A stretch of 64,000 nt of DNA from UBA11740 sp035635855 (GCA_035635855.1 DASQAF010000040.1:410060-474059); one strand, 5' to 3'; positions 35,478 to 45,022 are shown, counted from the first letter of the stretch. Numbers and translations: made by a program. Notes: generated from the sequence alone by a model not told the origin.

Positions 35478-36515
35478 TCAGTCCTTCTTAATTACGTTCC
35501 GATGCACCCAAACGTTGGACTTCGCTTTGTCACGAGTTTCAAAGAACACGCTGCCGGAAGATTCGCGCGTAACCGTCTGCACCCGGGACGAAACGTCTTT
35601 CTCCTTCTCGGTTCCTTTCGAGTCATCAAGAAACCCTCTAACGGCATCCGCGGGCGGGGCTGAGAATTTCTCGCCGCGACGCAGCTCGGCTATCGCTTCA
35701 ATGGCGCTGGCCTTCAAGAGCTTGGGCCAGAGTTTCTTAAACAGCACACTCGAAGCATAGATATCGGCGCTGTTGATTTTGCCGTTGATGGCAAAGACAT
35801 AGCCGATGACGTCGGTCTTGCCATTAACGATTCCAGACAGCGCGTCGATGTAATTCTCAGCGGTCTTTTGCACTTCCTTATTTTCCAATGCGAGCTGAAA
35901 GCTGGTGGGCGATGCTTCGTTTTTGACGTCGCCGCCAACGTTGGCGCTGAGTTTATCCTGGGCCGCGGCCACTTCGCGCCACACGTCACCCTGCGATCCG
36001 CGCGCCTTTGCGGCCAGTTTCACTTCGCGACTGGCAACCACGTTCGAGGAAGAGTTAAACGTTGTAACCTCTTCATTTCCGCGACGGCTCCAGCGTCCAT
36101 TCTCGACACAAAAGGCGGCGATCGGAATCTTGCCTGAATGCGGCGGCAGGATCAGATCGACCACCAGCATGCGATCCTGCTGGCCACCTTTGACGATGTC
36201 GCCTGACTGCACAAAGACCTCTTCGCTGGAAATATTCTCGATCGAGAGTTCGTTAACCGATCGCGTTTCGCGGACGATCACCTTCCTTTGGACCAGGGCT
36301 TCTTGCAGCGTTATGAAAGTCTGCCCCTTGATTTTGTCTTTCCCATGAATCAGGAACACCGTCAGGTTTCCCTGGGTGAACGGCCCTTCCAGGCGATATT
36401 CATCTTTCTCCTGCGGCTTTTGGCCCGCATGGCCACCCCAGGCACTGACTATCGCGAGCGGCGTCACTAACAGCAACACAAACCCGCTGATTAAACTAAA
36501 CAAATTCGTCTTCAT
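35478..36515 (-). CDS. Exported ARPP-1/DUF6569-like protein
   Basis: A 345-residue protein with a cleavable signal (residues 4-24, SLISGFVLLLVTPLAIVSA). The body begins LEGPFTQGNLTVFLIHG and contains TLQEALVQRKVIVRETRSVN, EVFVQSGDIVKGGQQDRML and IPIAAFCVENGRW, matching my recollection of the ARPP-1 family (DUF6569), a conserved domain of unknown function. The C-terminus after residue 300 is charged and likely disordered. AAGGAG precedes ATG 36515; the frame is open upstream to 36533. It lies on the opposite strand to the protease cluster that follows. Confidence 0.65.
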   Translation of the reverse strand: MKTNLFSLISGFVLLLVTPLAIVSAWGGHAGQKPQEKDEYRLEGPFTQGNLTVFLIHGKDKIKGQTFITLQEALVQRKVIVRETRSVNELSIENISSEEVFVQSGDIVKGGQQDRMLVVDLILPPHSGKIPIAAFCVENGRWSRRGNEEVTTFNSSSNVVASREVKLAAKARGSQGDVWREVAAAQDKLSANVGGDVKNEASPTSFQLALENKEVQKTAENYIDALSGIVNGKTDVIGYVFAINGKINSADIYASSVLFKKLWPKLLKASAIEAIAELRRGEKFSAPPADAVRGFLDDSKGTEKEKDVSSRVQTVTRESSGSVFFETRDKAKSNVWVHRNVIKKD

Positions 36516-36533
36516 CACTTCTTCTCCTTCCAA

Positions 36534-37157
36534 GTTAGCTCGTTTGAGAACTTTGCCGTGCGCTAGCCTGGGGAGATCTCTCCCACACAGCGTAAAAGCT
36601 GAAACCCGTCACTCCGCGAGTAAAGCGTGTGCGGACTTTGTTGGTTTAGAACGGGGACAGCGAGGCTTCTTGCGCGGTTGCCGGGGAGGGGCCGATGAAA
36701 CATTTCGCTCCGCCGGTCATAAGAGATAAAGGGTACCGGTGAGCTCTTCGACAATGGAGTCGCTGATCACCATTCCATGCGCGAGCTGAATGCGGTTCCG
36801 GACGGTCGTTTCTTCGAGGGGGTCAAGCCGGCTCCGTTAACGGAAAAAGTCGATCGCGGAGTTGACCAGAATGCTGGCGGTTCATTCACTCAGATAGTTG
36901 TTGACATCCCTTCTAGCTGGTACTAGTGTCGGCAAGTCGAACGGCGTCCCACGGCTCATCAGAGACTCTTGCGCGGCATTCACAGCCGGATGCGTTTCAT
37001 TTCAACAGGTCCCGGTCTTCCGAGAACTCGATGAGAGATCGCCCCATCACGAGGACTTTGTTCGGCTGAGAAGCCGTATGCTCGGCTTCCGATCGTTCAA
37101 AGGCCGGTTCGCGGGAATCACAAATACAAGCGAGTTCTCGATAAGGAGGTAGTTGCT
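36534..37157. other. 624-bp gene-poor leader before the C11-CHAT cluster
   Basis: No gene I can support lies here. The only protein-like stretch is a plus-strand frame of about 60 codons around 36745-36920 containing ELNAVPDGRFFEGVKPAPL. It has no ribosome-binding site and ends at a stop, so it may be a decayed gene or chance. The region should hold the divergent promoters of the DUF6569-like gene and the clostripain gene. AAGGAGGT at 37143-37150 is the latter's ribosome-binding site. Confidence 0.5.
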
Positions 37158-38738
37158 ATGGGCAAGAAAGTAAAGTGGCTGGTCATGATTTATCTGTCCG
37201 GCAATAACAATCTGTCCGAAGAATGCGTGTTTGCCCTCACTGAGATGAGACGGGTCGGCTCAAACAAAGACGTAGCGGTGGTGGCGCAACTCGACTCCAG
37301 CGTTTACAGGAATCAGCCTCTGTTTATTGATAAAGATGAAACGCCAGGATCGACGAAGGTCGCCCTCGACAACGCTGTGATCCTGACGAAGCAAAAACGG
37401 AGCAAAGCCCCAAAGCGCAAGCCCGCCAGCTACGCGGACGAGATTCTCCAGTTTGTCGAAGAGTCCATGAACGATTATGAGGCCACCCACTACATGGTTG
37501 TTTTATCAGGACACGCCGGGGGGCCGGCGTATGATTTCCTGCGACGCACGGCCGGGGGCCGCACGGATAGTCTGAGCATGCCGGAGTTGGGCCGGTTGAT
37601 TGAGCGCATCAACCATCTTCCGCAATTGGCCGGTAGCAAAATAGACATTCTCGGACTTGATAGTTGCCTGATGAGTACTGCCGAAGTGGCCTACATGGTG
37701 CAAAAGAATGTGAAGGTCATGATTGGTTCCGAGGGGTTCGAGCCGATGACCGGCTGGCCTTACAAGATCGTGCTGGAAGAAGTGCTTCGCCGAGGGCTGC
37801 GGCCTGATGGCGGTAACGACGACGAAGTAAAGGCTATGGCTCGGCGCGTAGTTTGTGATTACATCAAATACTACACGGACTATCAAGCGGCAGCCGTATC
37901 GGTCGATCAGGCGGCTTTTGACCTGAGTCAGACCGTCACCCTGAAACAGGCGCTCCGAGTTTTTTCTGATCGTCTGATCGATCGCCTCAACAACAGGGAC
38001 ACCGAAGTCAGGAAGGCTCTCGTGTTGGCGCACTGGGAAGCCCAACCGTATCTCAATGAGCAGTATGTTGACCTGTATGACTTCTGCGAGCGATTGCGAC
38101 ACTACTGCCCCACTCAATACACTGAGGTGCATAGCGCCTGCCAGAACATTATGAACGTCTTACGGGGCAGCGCAGCGGAGCGCGATCCTAAGCTGCCGGA
38201 AGAGCAGCACAACCCTGCGTTAGCTGATGACAAGTTTAGAGAGATCAAAGATGCTTTCGTCCTGCAGTCGTGCTACAGCGGGGTCACGGTGCAGTACTCC
38301 TATGGCGTCTCAATCTACTTTCCCTGGGCAGTGGATCCGGCAGAGCCCAAAAGACTCCAGAACTATGGAAGACTTTACCTGGCCGCAGACTCAAACTGGG
38401 GAGATTTCCTTATTGCTTACCTGCGAGAGACCAAGCGGGAAATGCGACCCGGCCGGGGAGAGCCAAGGTGTTTTGATGTGCAACAGACGAGTGGTCTCTT
38501 TAGTGCGAGCGTCACCGCTGCGAACGTTCGCAACAGCGGCAATGACCGAAACAGCGGCAACGATCGAAACAGCGGCAACGACCGGAATCTGGCTAACCAA
38601 ATTGGCAGCATGCGAAACCCACCGACTGAGTTCGTTGAGTGCGTCTGCGACGACACTGAAGCACCGGGCGCCAGGAAGCGCGGTCAGACGGCAATCGCCT
38701 CAAGCTACGGTCGGCCAAAACGAGGTAAAAGAAAGTAA
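37158..38738 (+). CDS. Clostripain-family (C11) cysteine peptidase
   Basis: A 526-residue clan-CD peptidase. The start resembles clostripain relatives (VKWLVMIYLSGNNNLSE). Catalytic His119 is in MVVLSGHAGG and Cys170 in ILGLDSCLMSTAEVAY; the fold continues to about residue 430 (VTVQYSYGVSIYFPW). No signal peptide is present, so it is predicted to be cytoplasmic, unlike secreted clostripain. The C-terminus carries three exact RNSGND repeats (residues 458-475) and a basic tail. The ribosome-binding site AAGGAGGT is near perfect. It lies 209 bp upstream of the CHAT-TPR gene on the same strand. C11 enzymes usually cleave after Arg or Lys. Confidence 0.9.
   Translation: MGKKVKWLVMIYLSGNNNLSEECVFALTEMRRVGSNKDVAVVAQLDSSVYRNQPLFIDKDETPGSTKVALDNAVILTKQKRSKAPKRKPASYADEILQFVEESMNDYEATHYMVVLSGHAGGPAYDFLRRTAGGRTDSLSMPELGRLIERINHLPQLAGSKIDILGLDSCLMSTAEVAYMVQKNVKVMIGSEGFEPMTGWPYKIVLEEVLRRGLRPDGGNDDEVKAMARRVVCDYIKYYTDYQAAAVSVDQAAFDLSQTVTLKQALRVFSDRLIDRLNNRDTEVRKALVLAHWEAQPYLNEQYVDLYDFCERLRHYCPTQYTEVHSACQNIMNVLRGSAAERDPKLPEEQHNPALADDKFREIKDAFVLQSCYSGVTVQYSYGVSIYFPWAVDPAEPKRLQNYGRLYLAADSNWGDFLIAYLRETKREMRPGRGEPRCFDVQQTSGLFSASVTAANVRNSGNDRNSGNDRNSGNDRNLANQIGSMRNPPTEFVECVCDDTEAPGARKRGQTAIASSYGRPKRGKRK
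38529..38582 (+). repeat. 18-bp tandem repeat in the C11 gene
   Basis: Three tandem 18-bp units (CGMAACAGCGGCAAYGAY) encode Arg-Asn-Ser-Gly-Asn-Asp three times. A fourth partial unit (CGGAATC) follows. Units differ at only one to three third-codon positions. Confidence 0.9.
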
Positions 38739-38947
38739 GAGAAGAGGAAGTTTTCAAGCTAAGATATTTTCACGGTAAGATATGAGCGAAGGGCCTGGTT
38801 TCCCGGTGCGCGCATGACGGGCCCTACGCGCCTCTCCACAGCATTCCCGGACGCAGACGGGAAATCCAACATTCAAACTCGGAGAGCGCTAATCGTCGCG
38901 TGCAATCACCGCCAGTGATTCCGCTGCGCTCATATCGAGACTCATGA

Positions 38948-41900
38948 ATGTCGCTTAATCATTGCGTCAAACACAGCCTGGTCTCTCTGGCAATCGCTTT
39001 CGTATTGCTGGCACCGATGCTCGGAGGGCGCCCTCTGCCCGCCGCTGTCTTCGCGGAAGCAAACGAAACCGAAACCGACACGGAGGGCATTTCACTGTCC
39101 GTGTCGGACCGAGCCCGCCGGCGCGAACTCAAAAACGGCGAGGCCCATTCCTATTACGTAACCCTCCACGCGGGAGACTATCTCCGCGCCGTCGTCGAAC
39201 AGCTGGGCATTGACGCTCGCGTGACGCTCTTCGCGCCTGATAATCGCGCGCTTGCCCAACGGAACTGCCGCGAGTTCGGGCCGTCGCCGACCTCGCTGAT
39301 TGCCGACAGTGACGGCCGCTATCGGCTCGAAGTGCGCACGCTGGAGAGCCCCGACGCGCACGGCCAATACGATTTGAAGATTGAAGCGATCAGGCGCGCC
39401 ACCCCAGAAGACAGACAGCGCCTCAGTGCCGAACAGATGGTGGCTGAAGGCGAACAACTGCTGAAAGAATGGAAAGCTGAGTCGAGCCGCAGGGCAATCG
39501 ACAAGTTCAGGGATTCTTTAACACTTTGGCGGGCCGTCCGTGATCGGCGAGAAGAGGGCCGGACGCTGCGGCGGATTGGAGACGTGTACCAGCCTTTCTC
39601 TGAGTATCAAAACGCGCTACTGCTTTACCGGCAGGCGCTCGCGATCGATCGCGAAGCAAAGGACCGGGGCGAGGAGGTTGAAGCCCTGAACCAGATCAGT
39701 TCTGTTTACATCTTCCTGGGTGAGAATCAAAAGGCGCTGGAGGCCTGCACGCAAGCGCTGAAACTTAGCCAGGACACAGGTAATCGCCGTGGAGAAGCGG
39801 CCGCGCTAAGTAATATCGGCGAGGTGAACAATTGGTCGGGCGACCTGCAAAAGGCCCTCGGCTTTTATCGACGCTCCTTATCCAGCTGGCAGGCGATTAA
39901 TGATCGTCGGGGGCAGGCTCAGACTTACACGTATCTGGGTTATACCTACTCAGATCTGGGTCAGGTCAAGGAAGCTCGCGAGGCCTATGATCGGGCCCTC
40001 TCTTTGTGGCAAGCCGCTAACGATCTGCGAGGCCGCGCGCTGACGCTCAGCGCTCTTGGACGCTTCCACTCTCGCGTCGGTGAGCGGCAGATAGCGCTCG
40101 ACTTTTTTTCTCGCGCCATGCAACTCAGTCAACAAGTGGGCGACCCGATTGAAGAAGCGAGAACCTGTAGCGGCATCGCTTATATCTACAATGATACGGG
40201 TGAACCGCGACGGGCCCTTGAGTATTATGACCGCGCGTTGTCACTCTTTCGATTGGCGAAATATCCGAATGGCGAGGCCGGAGTACTTAATGACTATGCC
40301 GGAGTCTACTTTTCTTTGGGGGACTATCAGAAGGCCTTGGAGTATCTTCAGCAATCTGTCTCGATCTTCCGAAGTACGGGCAATCGTCGCATGGAGATCG
40401 TCGGACTGAGGGACATCGGCCGAGTCTTTGACGCGCAGGGTGATAAGGCCATGGCCCTGAGGACGTACCTGCGGGCCCGCTCCTTTTACCATTCGGAGAA
40501 AGGCTTGCGAGGCGAGGCCATCACGCTGAACCTTATTGGCGAGATCTACCAGGGACGAGGACAGTTGTCGAGGGCCCTCGATCATTACACCCAGGCCCTG
40601 GTCCTCTGCCGGCAGGCCGAGTATCGGCTCGGCGAAGGCGCGACCCAATACAACATCGCCCTTCTGGAACGCCAACGCGGTAACCTGACCGAGGCGCGCG
40701 ACCGAATCGATGCGGCGCTGGGAGTGGTGGAATCCCTGCGGCGAAAAGTTACCAGTCAGGACCTGCGCGCTTCCTACTTCACAACTGTGCGCCAGCATTA
40801 TGAACTGTACGTTGACATTCTGATGCGCCTGCAAAAGCAGGATCCCGGCCAACCGTTCGCGGCCACGGCTTTCGAGGTCAGTGAAAGAGCTCGCGCCCGT
40901 TCGCTGCTTGAGTCATTGAACGAAGCGCGTGCTGATCTACGGCAGGGCGTCGAACCGGCGCTGCTGGAGCGAGAGCGCAATCTGGAACAAGTAATCAACG
41001 CCCGGGCAGAGCGGCATGCGCAACTCATCGCCAGGCAAAATAAGTCTGAAGCTCAGACTATCGCTCGTGAACTTGACCAACTAACAACTGAATATGATGA
41101 AGTTAAGGCCCGGATCAAATCCACGAGCCCGCGCTATGCGGCACTGACCCAACCACAGCCTCTGGGTTTGAAAGAGATTCAGAAGCGTTTGCTTGATGAT
41201 AACTCTTTGCTGTTGGAGTACATGCTCGGTGACGAGCGGAGTTATTTATGGGCGGTAACGCGCACTGAGATTTCGAGCTATGAATTGCCGCCACGAGCTC
41301 AAATCGAAGACGCCGCGCAAAAGTTCCGCAACCTGCTGACGGCACGCCAACCGATTGCGGGCGAGTCATTCGATCAACGTCAAGCCCAAATCAAGGAAGC
41401 CGACGATCATATCTGGCAAGCGGCGGCGTCCTTCAGTCAAATGATCCTCGGGCCGGTGCTCGGCAAACTCGGGACGAAACGATTGCTAATCGTACCCGAC
41501 GGCGTACTGCAGTACATTCCTTTCCAGGCTTTGACGGTTCCGCCCGCGAACGCGATCAGTTCGGCACGACAGGCGAACACCTCCGCGACCGCAGGCGAGC
41601 AGATTCCCCTGATTGTGGATCATGAAATCGTCAACGAACCTTCCGCTTCCGCGCTGGCCCTGGTGCTGAGCGACACTTCGCAACGCCAGCCGGCGCCCAA
41701 CAGCGTCGCCATATTTGCGAATCCGGTATTTGAAGTAGATGACCCCCGAGTTAAGTCATCCGGAGCAGCTCAAGCACAATCAGCCAATCCGACAGAGACG
41801 GGAAAAATCCAGGAGATCTTCCGTGATATAGGGTTTGGGGAAGGCAAGATTCCTGCGCTACCGGCTTCTCGAGAAGAAGCCGAAGCCATTATGGCGGTCG

Positions 41901-42550
41901 CTCCGTGGGGCACGGGAATGAAAGCCCTCGGCTTTGACGCCAATCGCGCTGCGATCACGAAACCTGAGCTGGCACAGTATCGAATCGTGCATTTCGCGAC
42001 GCACGGCTTCATCGATTATCAGCATCCCGAACTGTCGGGACTCGTGCTCTCGCTCGTCGATCAGAATGGACGGCCGCAAGAAGGTTTTGTGCGCCTGCAC
42101 GACATCTACAATCTAAAACTGTCCGCCGACCTGGTTGTGTTGAGCGCCTGTAATACGGGACTGGGAAAGGACGTTAAGGGCGAAGGCTTGATCGGCCTGA
42201 CGCGTGGTTTCATGTACGCGGGCGCAGGGGGCGTCGCCGCTTCGTTGTGGAAGGTTGATGACGACGCTACGGCTGAATTAATGAAACACTTTTATGAAGG
42301 GATGTTTAAGCGAGGGCTCACTCCGGCGGCCGCTTTAAGAGAAGCGCAGCTAGGCATGTGGAAACAGAAGCGTTGGCGGGCGCCCTACTATTGGGCCGCG
42401 TTCGTCATCCAGGGTCAATACGACCAGCAAGAGATGACTGGCTTTCAACGTTCGCCGGCAAAGCCATTAGCGTTTGCGGCAGGTGTTGGGGTGACGCTCT
42501 TCCTGGTGGTGATTCTTCTCTTGAGGCGAAGACGGAAAAGGATTCTTTAG
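38948..42550 (+). CDS. Exported CHAT-domain protease with TPR array and C-terminal anchor
   Basis: A 1200-residue protein. Signal sequence residues about 8-28. Residues about 50-145 look like a bacterial pre-peptidase C-terminal (PPC-like) beta domain (GEAHSYYVTLHAGDYLRAVV). About ten 40-residue TPR repeats cover residues 170-600, followed by a coiled-coil region to about 740. The CHAT protease is about 840-1160: His1019 in HFATHGFIDY and Cys1068 in LSACNTGLG form the caspase-like dyad. A transmembrane helix (1175-1193) and RRRRKR tail end the chain, placing TPR and CHAT outside the cytoplasm. Sigma and anti-sigma-like genes follow within 65 bp. Confidence 0.92.
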   Translation: MSLNHCVKHSLVSLAIAFVLLAPMLGGRPLPAAVFAEANETETDTEGISLSVSDRARRRELKNGEAHSYYVTLHAGDYLRAVVEQLGIDARVTLFAPDNRALAQRNCREFGPSPTSLIADSDGRYRLEVRTLESPDAHGQYDLKIEAIRRATPEDRQRLSAEQMVAEGEQLLKEWKAESSRRAIDKFRDSLTLWRAVRDRREEGRTLRRIGDVYQPFSEYQNALLLYRQALAIDREAKDRGEEVEALNQISSVYIFLGENQKALEACTQALKLSQDTGNRRGEAAALSNIGEVNNWSGDLQKALGFYRRSLSSWQAINDRRGQAQTYTYLGYTYSDLGQVKEAREAYDRALSLWQAANDLRGRALTLSALGRFHSRVGERQIALDFFSRAMQLSQQVGDPIEEARTCSGIAYIYNDTGEPRRALEYYDRALSLFRLAKYPNGEAGVLNDYAGVYFSLGDYQKALEYLQQSVSIFRSTGNRRMEIVGLRDIGRVFDAQGDKAMALRTYLRARSFYHSEKGLRGEAITLNLIGEIYQGRGQLSRALDHYTQALVLCRQAEYRLGEGATQYNIALLERQRGNLTEARDRIDAALGVVESLRRKVTSQDLRASYFTTVRQHYELYVDILMRLQKQDPGQPFAATAFEVSERARARSLLESLNEARADLRQGVEPALLERERNLEQVINARAERHAQLIARQNKSEAQTIARELDQLTTEYDEVKARIKSTSPRYAALTQPQPLGLKEIQKRLLDDNSLLLEYMLGDERSYLWAVTRTEISSYELPPRAQIEDAAQKFRNLLTARQPIAGESFDQRQAQIKEADDHIWQAAASFSQMILGPVLGKLGTKRLLIVPDGVLQYIPFQALTVPPANAISSARQANTSATAGEQIPLIVDHEIVNEPSASALALVLSDTSQRQPAPNSVAIFANPVFEVDDPRVKSSGAAQAQSANPTETGKIQEIFRDIGFGEGKIPALPASREEAEAIMAVAPWGTGMKALGFDANRAAITKPELAQYRIVHFATHGFIDYQHPELSGLVLSLVDQNGRPQEGFVRLHDIYNLKLSADLVVLSACNTGLGKDVKGEGLIGLTRGFMYAGAGGVAASLWKVDDDATAELMKHFYEGMFKRGLTPAAALREAQLGMWKQKRWRAPYYWAAFVIQGQYDQQEMTGFQRSPAKPLAFAAGVGVTLFLVVILLLRRRRKRIL

Positions 42551-42614
42551 GTACAATACGGCGGGCCAGGCGATGCATGGATTAGCGCAGTATCGCCTTA
42601 ATCCCGCAAACTCA

Positions 42615-43169
42615 ATGAACAAAAACTGGGACTTGACTCGAGAATCCTTCGAAGCACTCTTAGCCTGGCTCGATCCAAATCGCGAAGTAGCAGGCCAAAA
42701 ATACGAGAACATTCGCACTCGGCTGATCAAAATCTTCGCGTGCAGGGGTTGCTACGAACCCGAAGACCTTGCGGATGAGACGATTAATCGCGTCACCAAC
42801 AAGCTTGAAGAGATCGAAGCTACCTTCATCGGCGAGCGCGCACGATATTTCTATGGCGTAGCAAACAAAGTGCGTCTCGAATATCTGCGGAAAAAACCCG
42901 TCCCACCTTTACCGATCGTGACAAACACGTCTGAAGAAGCAGAACTTCGATATCAATGCCTTGATCGATGCGCTGGCAAGCTTACGCCGCAAAATCGCGA
43001 ACTGGTTTTTCAGTACTATCAAGAAGAAAAACGGGCCAAGATAGAACACCGCAAAGACCTGGCGAATCGCCTCGGAATAGCCGTCAACGCATTGCGCATC
43101 CGGGCGCACCGCATTCGCAAGTCCCTTCAGGATTGTGTCAGGGAATGCCTTGAGGAAGCGACCGCATGA
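42615..43169 (+). CDS. ECF-like RNA polymerase sigma factor (locus B)
   Basis: A 184-residue protein, paralogue of the one at 30459-31022. Shared positions include FEALLAWLDPN, EDLADETINRV, RYFYGVANKVRLEYLRK in region 2, and KLTPQNRELVFQYYQEEKRAK with NALRIRAHRIRKSLQDC in region 4. Cysteine pairs CLDRC and CVREC match the paralogue. Start ATG 42615 is chosen by alignment with the paralogue; the frame is open upstream to 42573. It starts 64 bp after the CHAT gene and is likely in the same transcript. Confidence 0.82.
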   Translation: MNKNWDLTRESFEALLAWLDPNREVAGQKYENIRTRLIKIFACRGCYEPEDLADETINRVTNKLEEIEATFIGERARYFYGVANKVRLEYLRKKPVPPLPIVTNTSEEAELRYQCLDRCAGKLTPQNRELVFQYYQEEKRAKIEHRKDLANRLGIAVNALRIRAHRIRKSLQDCVRECLEEATA

Positions 43170-43229
43170 AATGATATGCCCTAAAAGATCATCTAAGTTG
43201 GGGGCGGATTACAGGCATTGAAGTCACAA

Positions 43230-44021
43230 ATGGAAACACAACAAGCGATCAGGCAATACTTGCTGGGCATTCTGCCGCAAGACCAGGCAGTAGAACTTGA
43301 AGAGCGGCTGCTTATCGATGGTGAACTTTACGAAGAGCTGCTAATTGCGGAAGATGAACTGGTTGATCAGTTTCTCAGCGGTGAGATGCCGGACGGGGAA
43401 CGAGAGACGGTCGAAACGCATTTTCTTCGGGCGCCCGGCCGACAGGAGCATTTGCTTTTCGCTCGCGCGCTGAGAAAATATGTCTCCACCAATGGGCCGC
43501 AGGCCGTCAATAACTCCGGGGCCCAGCAGAAAACGGTAGATGAGAGAAGATCTTGGTTACCACGGTTGTTTCCGCGATATCCCGCCCTCGCCTTTTCGCT
43601 CGGCGGTGCTCTGGTGCTGATAATTGTTGGTGGAATCTGGTTGGCAAACAGAATTAGCAATCGACTTCACGAGCCTCAAACAGTTTGGGCGATTGAACTT
43701 ACTCCCGGGCTGCAGAGGGATGAAGGTGGAATTAAGAGTTTTGCAATACCTGCCAACCTTGACGCGGTTCGCCTCCAACTCGATTTGCCCGAAGGTCAAT
43801 ACCAATCCTATGAAGCCATTGTCCTGGATGTCGATGGCCGCTCAGTGACGACCCGCAAAAACCTCAAGGCTCAATCGGCAAACGGCCACCAGATTGTCCT
43901 CTTGGACGTGGAGGCCGCCCTCTTAGCTCCGGGCGATTACCGGGTCAAGCTTAGTGGATTGTCCGCCAGCGGAAGCCTTGAGAGTTTAGGCAGCTATCCC
44001 TTCAAAGTCCTCAAGAAATAG
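43230..44021 (+). CDS. Single-pass anti-sigma-like protein (locus B)
   Basis: A 263-residue membrane protein. Cytoplasmic N-terminal helices (QQAIRQYLLGILPQDQAVEL, LIAEDELVDQFLSGEMP) resemble the anti-sigma-like N-domain at locus A. A transmembrane helix lies about residues 122-141 (LAFSLGGALVLIIVGGIWLA). The outer beta domain runs from about 155 to the end (LQLDLPEGQYQSYEAIVLDV ... DYRVKLSG). No zinc-binding His/Cys set is present. ATG 43230 is used; a TTG at 43218 is an alternative and no strong ribosome-binding site is visible. Its outer domain lies on the same side of the membrane as the CHAT protease, so it is a candidate substrate (inference). Confidence 0.75.
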   Translation: METQQAIRQYLLGILPQDQAVELEERLLIDGELYEELLIAEDELVDQFLSGEMPDGERETVETHFLRAPGRQEHLLFARALRKYVSTNGPQAVNNSGAQQKTVDERRSWLPRLFPRYPALAFSLGGALVLIIVGGIWLANRISNRLHEPQTVWAIELTPGLQRDEGGIKSFAIPANLDAVRLQLDLPEGQYQSYEAIVLDVDGRSVTTRKNLKAQSANGHQIVLLDVEAALLAPGDYRVKLSGLSASGSLESLGSYPFKVLKK

Positions 44022-44310
44022 CCGTCAACGCCGTTCCCATCAAACGAGAGAGTCTTCCCGATGTCCCCAATTTCAACTGGTAATCCTCGCCTCAAAAAAC
44101 ATTTGTTGGATTGGCTGTGAAACGTCTTGCCAGATCCTTGCATATAGCAGTAGACGAGGCCAGATAGGGTTGGAAGCTGTTAGGACTATCGCCTGGTCGG
44201 CGAAAGACTGAGAATCTCACCCCACACAGTTAGACGCAGTCCTCACGGAGCGGTGGATCGGAGGCGGTTGAAAAAACCGAATTCGGCCCGCCGCTTCATT
44301 TGTTTCGAAC

Positions 44311-44967
44311 CTAATCGGGATGGGTCGTTGGGGCGTCGGCATGTGGGACAAAACATTGGCGGCAGCGCGCTTCATACATGCCTTCGCCCCCCACCGCGAC
44401 ACGCTCTTCAGATTCAAAGGTGCGTTGCGTATAGTTGGCTGGCTGGCCGCACTTCACGCAGATTGCGTGCGTCTTGGTGATGTATTCCGCGACTGCCAGG
44501 AGCTGCGGCATCGGCTCCCAGGGTTTGCCGGTATAATCCTGATCCAGTCCAGCGACGATCACGCGCAGGCCACGCTCGGCCAGTTCGTTGACGATTGCGA
44601 TCAATTCGTTGTCAAAGAATTGCGCTTCATCAATCCCAACCACTTCGGTGTCCGGATCGACATTCGCGAGCACCTCGGCAGCGGTGCGAACATTCGTTGA
44701 CTCATGCTTCATCTCAGAATGCGAGACGATGTGATTTTGCGAGAAGCGTTTGTCGATCTCAGGCTTGAACACCTGAACCTTTTGCCGTGCAATCTTAGCG
44801 CGACGAAGACGGCGAATCAGTTCTTCTGACTTGCCGGAAAACATCGACCCGGCAATTACTTCGATCCAGCCGGCACTCCGCCGCGCATGGCCCGAATGTT
44901 CGCTGCGGCCCTGGATATCCATTTCTTCGGGTTCATTAGTTCGAATCATTGTCGCCGTGGTGCTCAT
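44311..44967 (-). CDS. tdk: Thymidine kinase (type II)
   Basis: A 218-residue cytosolic kinase that phosphorylates thymidine to dTMP in nucleotide salvage. Walker A at residues 40-47 (GSMFSGKS), Walker B in VVGIDEAQFF with the catalytic Glu, and a lasso loop with YTQRTF. A structural zinc site uses CVKCG and CRQC. About 33 residues precede the usual start, so a downstream ATG (MDIQ, residue 16) may be the true one. It is convergent with the anti-sigma-like gene; the 289-bp gap holds nothing I recognise. Confidence 0.95.
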   Translation of the reverse strand: MSTTATMIRTNEPEEMDIQGRSEHSGHARRSAGWIEVIAGSMFSGKSEELIRRLRRAKIARQKVQVFKPEIDKRFSQNHIVSHSEMKHESTNVRTAAEVLANVDPDTEVVGIDEAQFFDNELIAIVNELAERGLRVIVAGLDQDYTGKPWEPMPQLLAVAEYITKTHAICVKCGQPANYTQRTFESEERVAVGGEGMYEARCRQCFVPHADAPTTHPD

Positions 44968-45022
44968 TGTTTCGATGTCTTCATTCTCTTTCCTATCAAA
45001 TCAGGCACGTCGGGCATGCAGT

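Noticed and set aside
36898..37152. An 84-codon plus-strand frame ending just before the C11 gene
   Set aside because: No Shine-Dalgarno and mixed composition with no domain. It covers the likely promoter and ribosome-binding site of the C11 gene.
37158..44021. Type III-E CRISPR (Craspase) or another CRISPR-linked CHAT system
   Set aside because: No repeat-spacer array and no cas gene is in the window. This CHAT protein is exported and membrane anchored.
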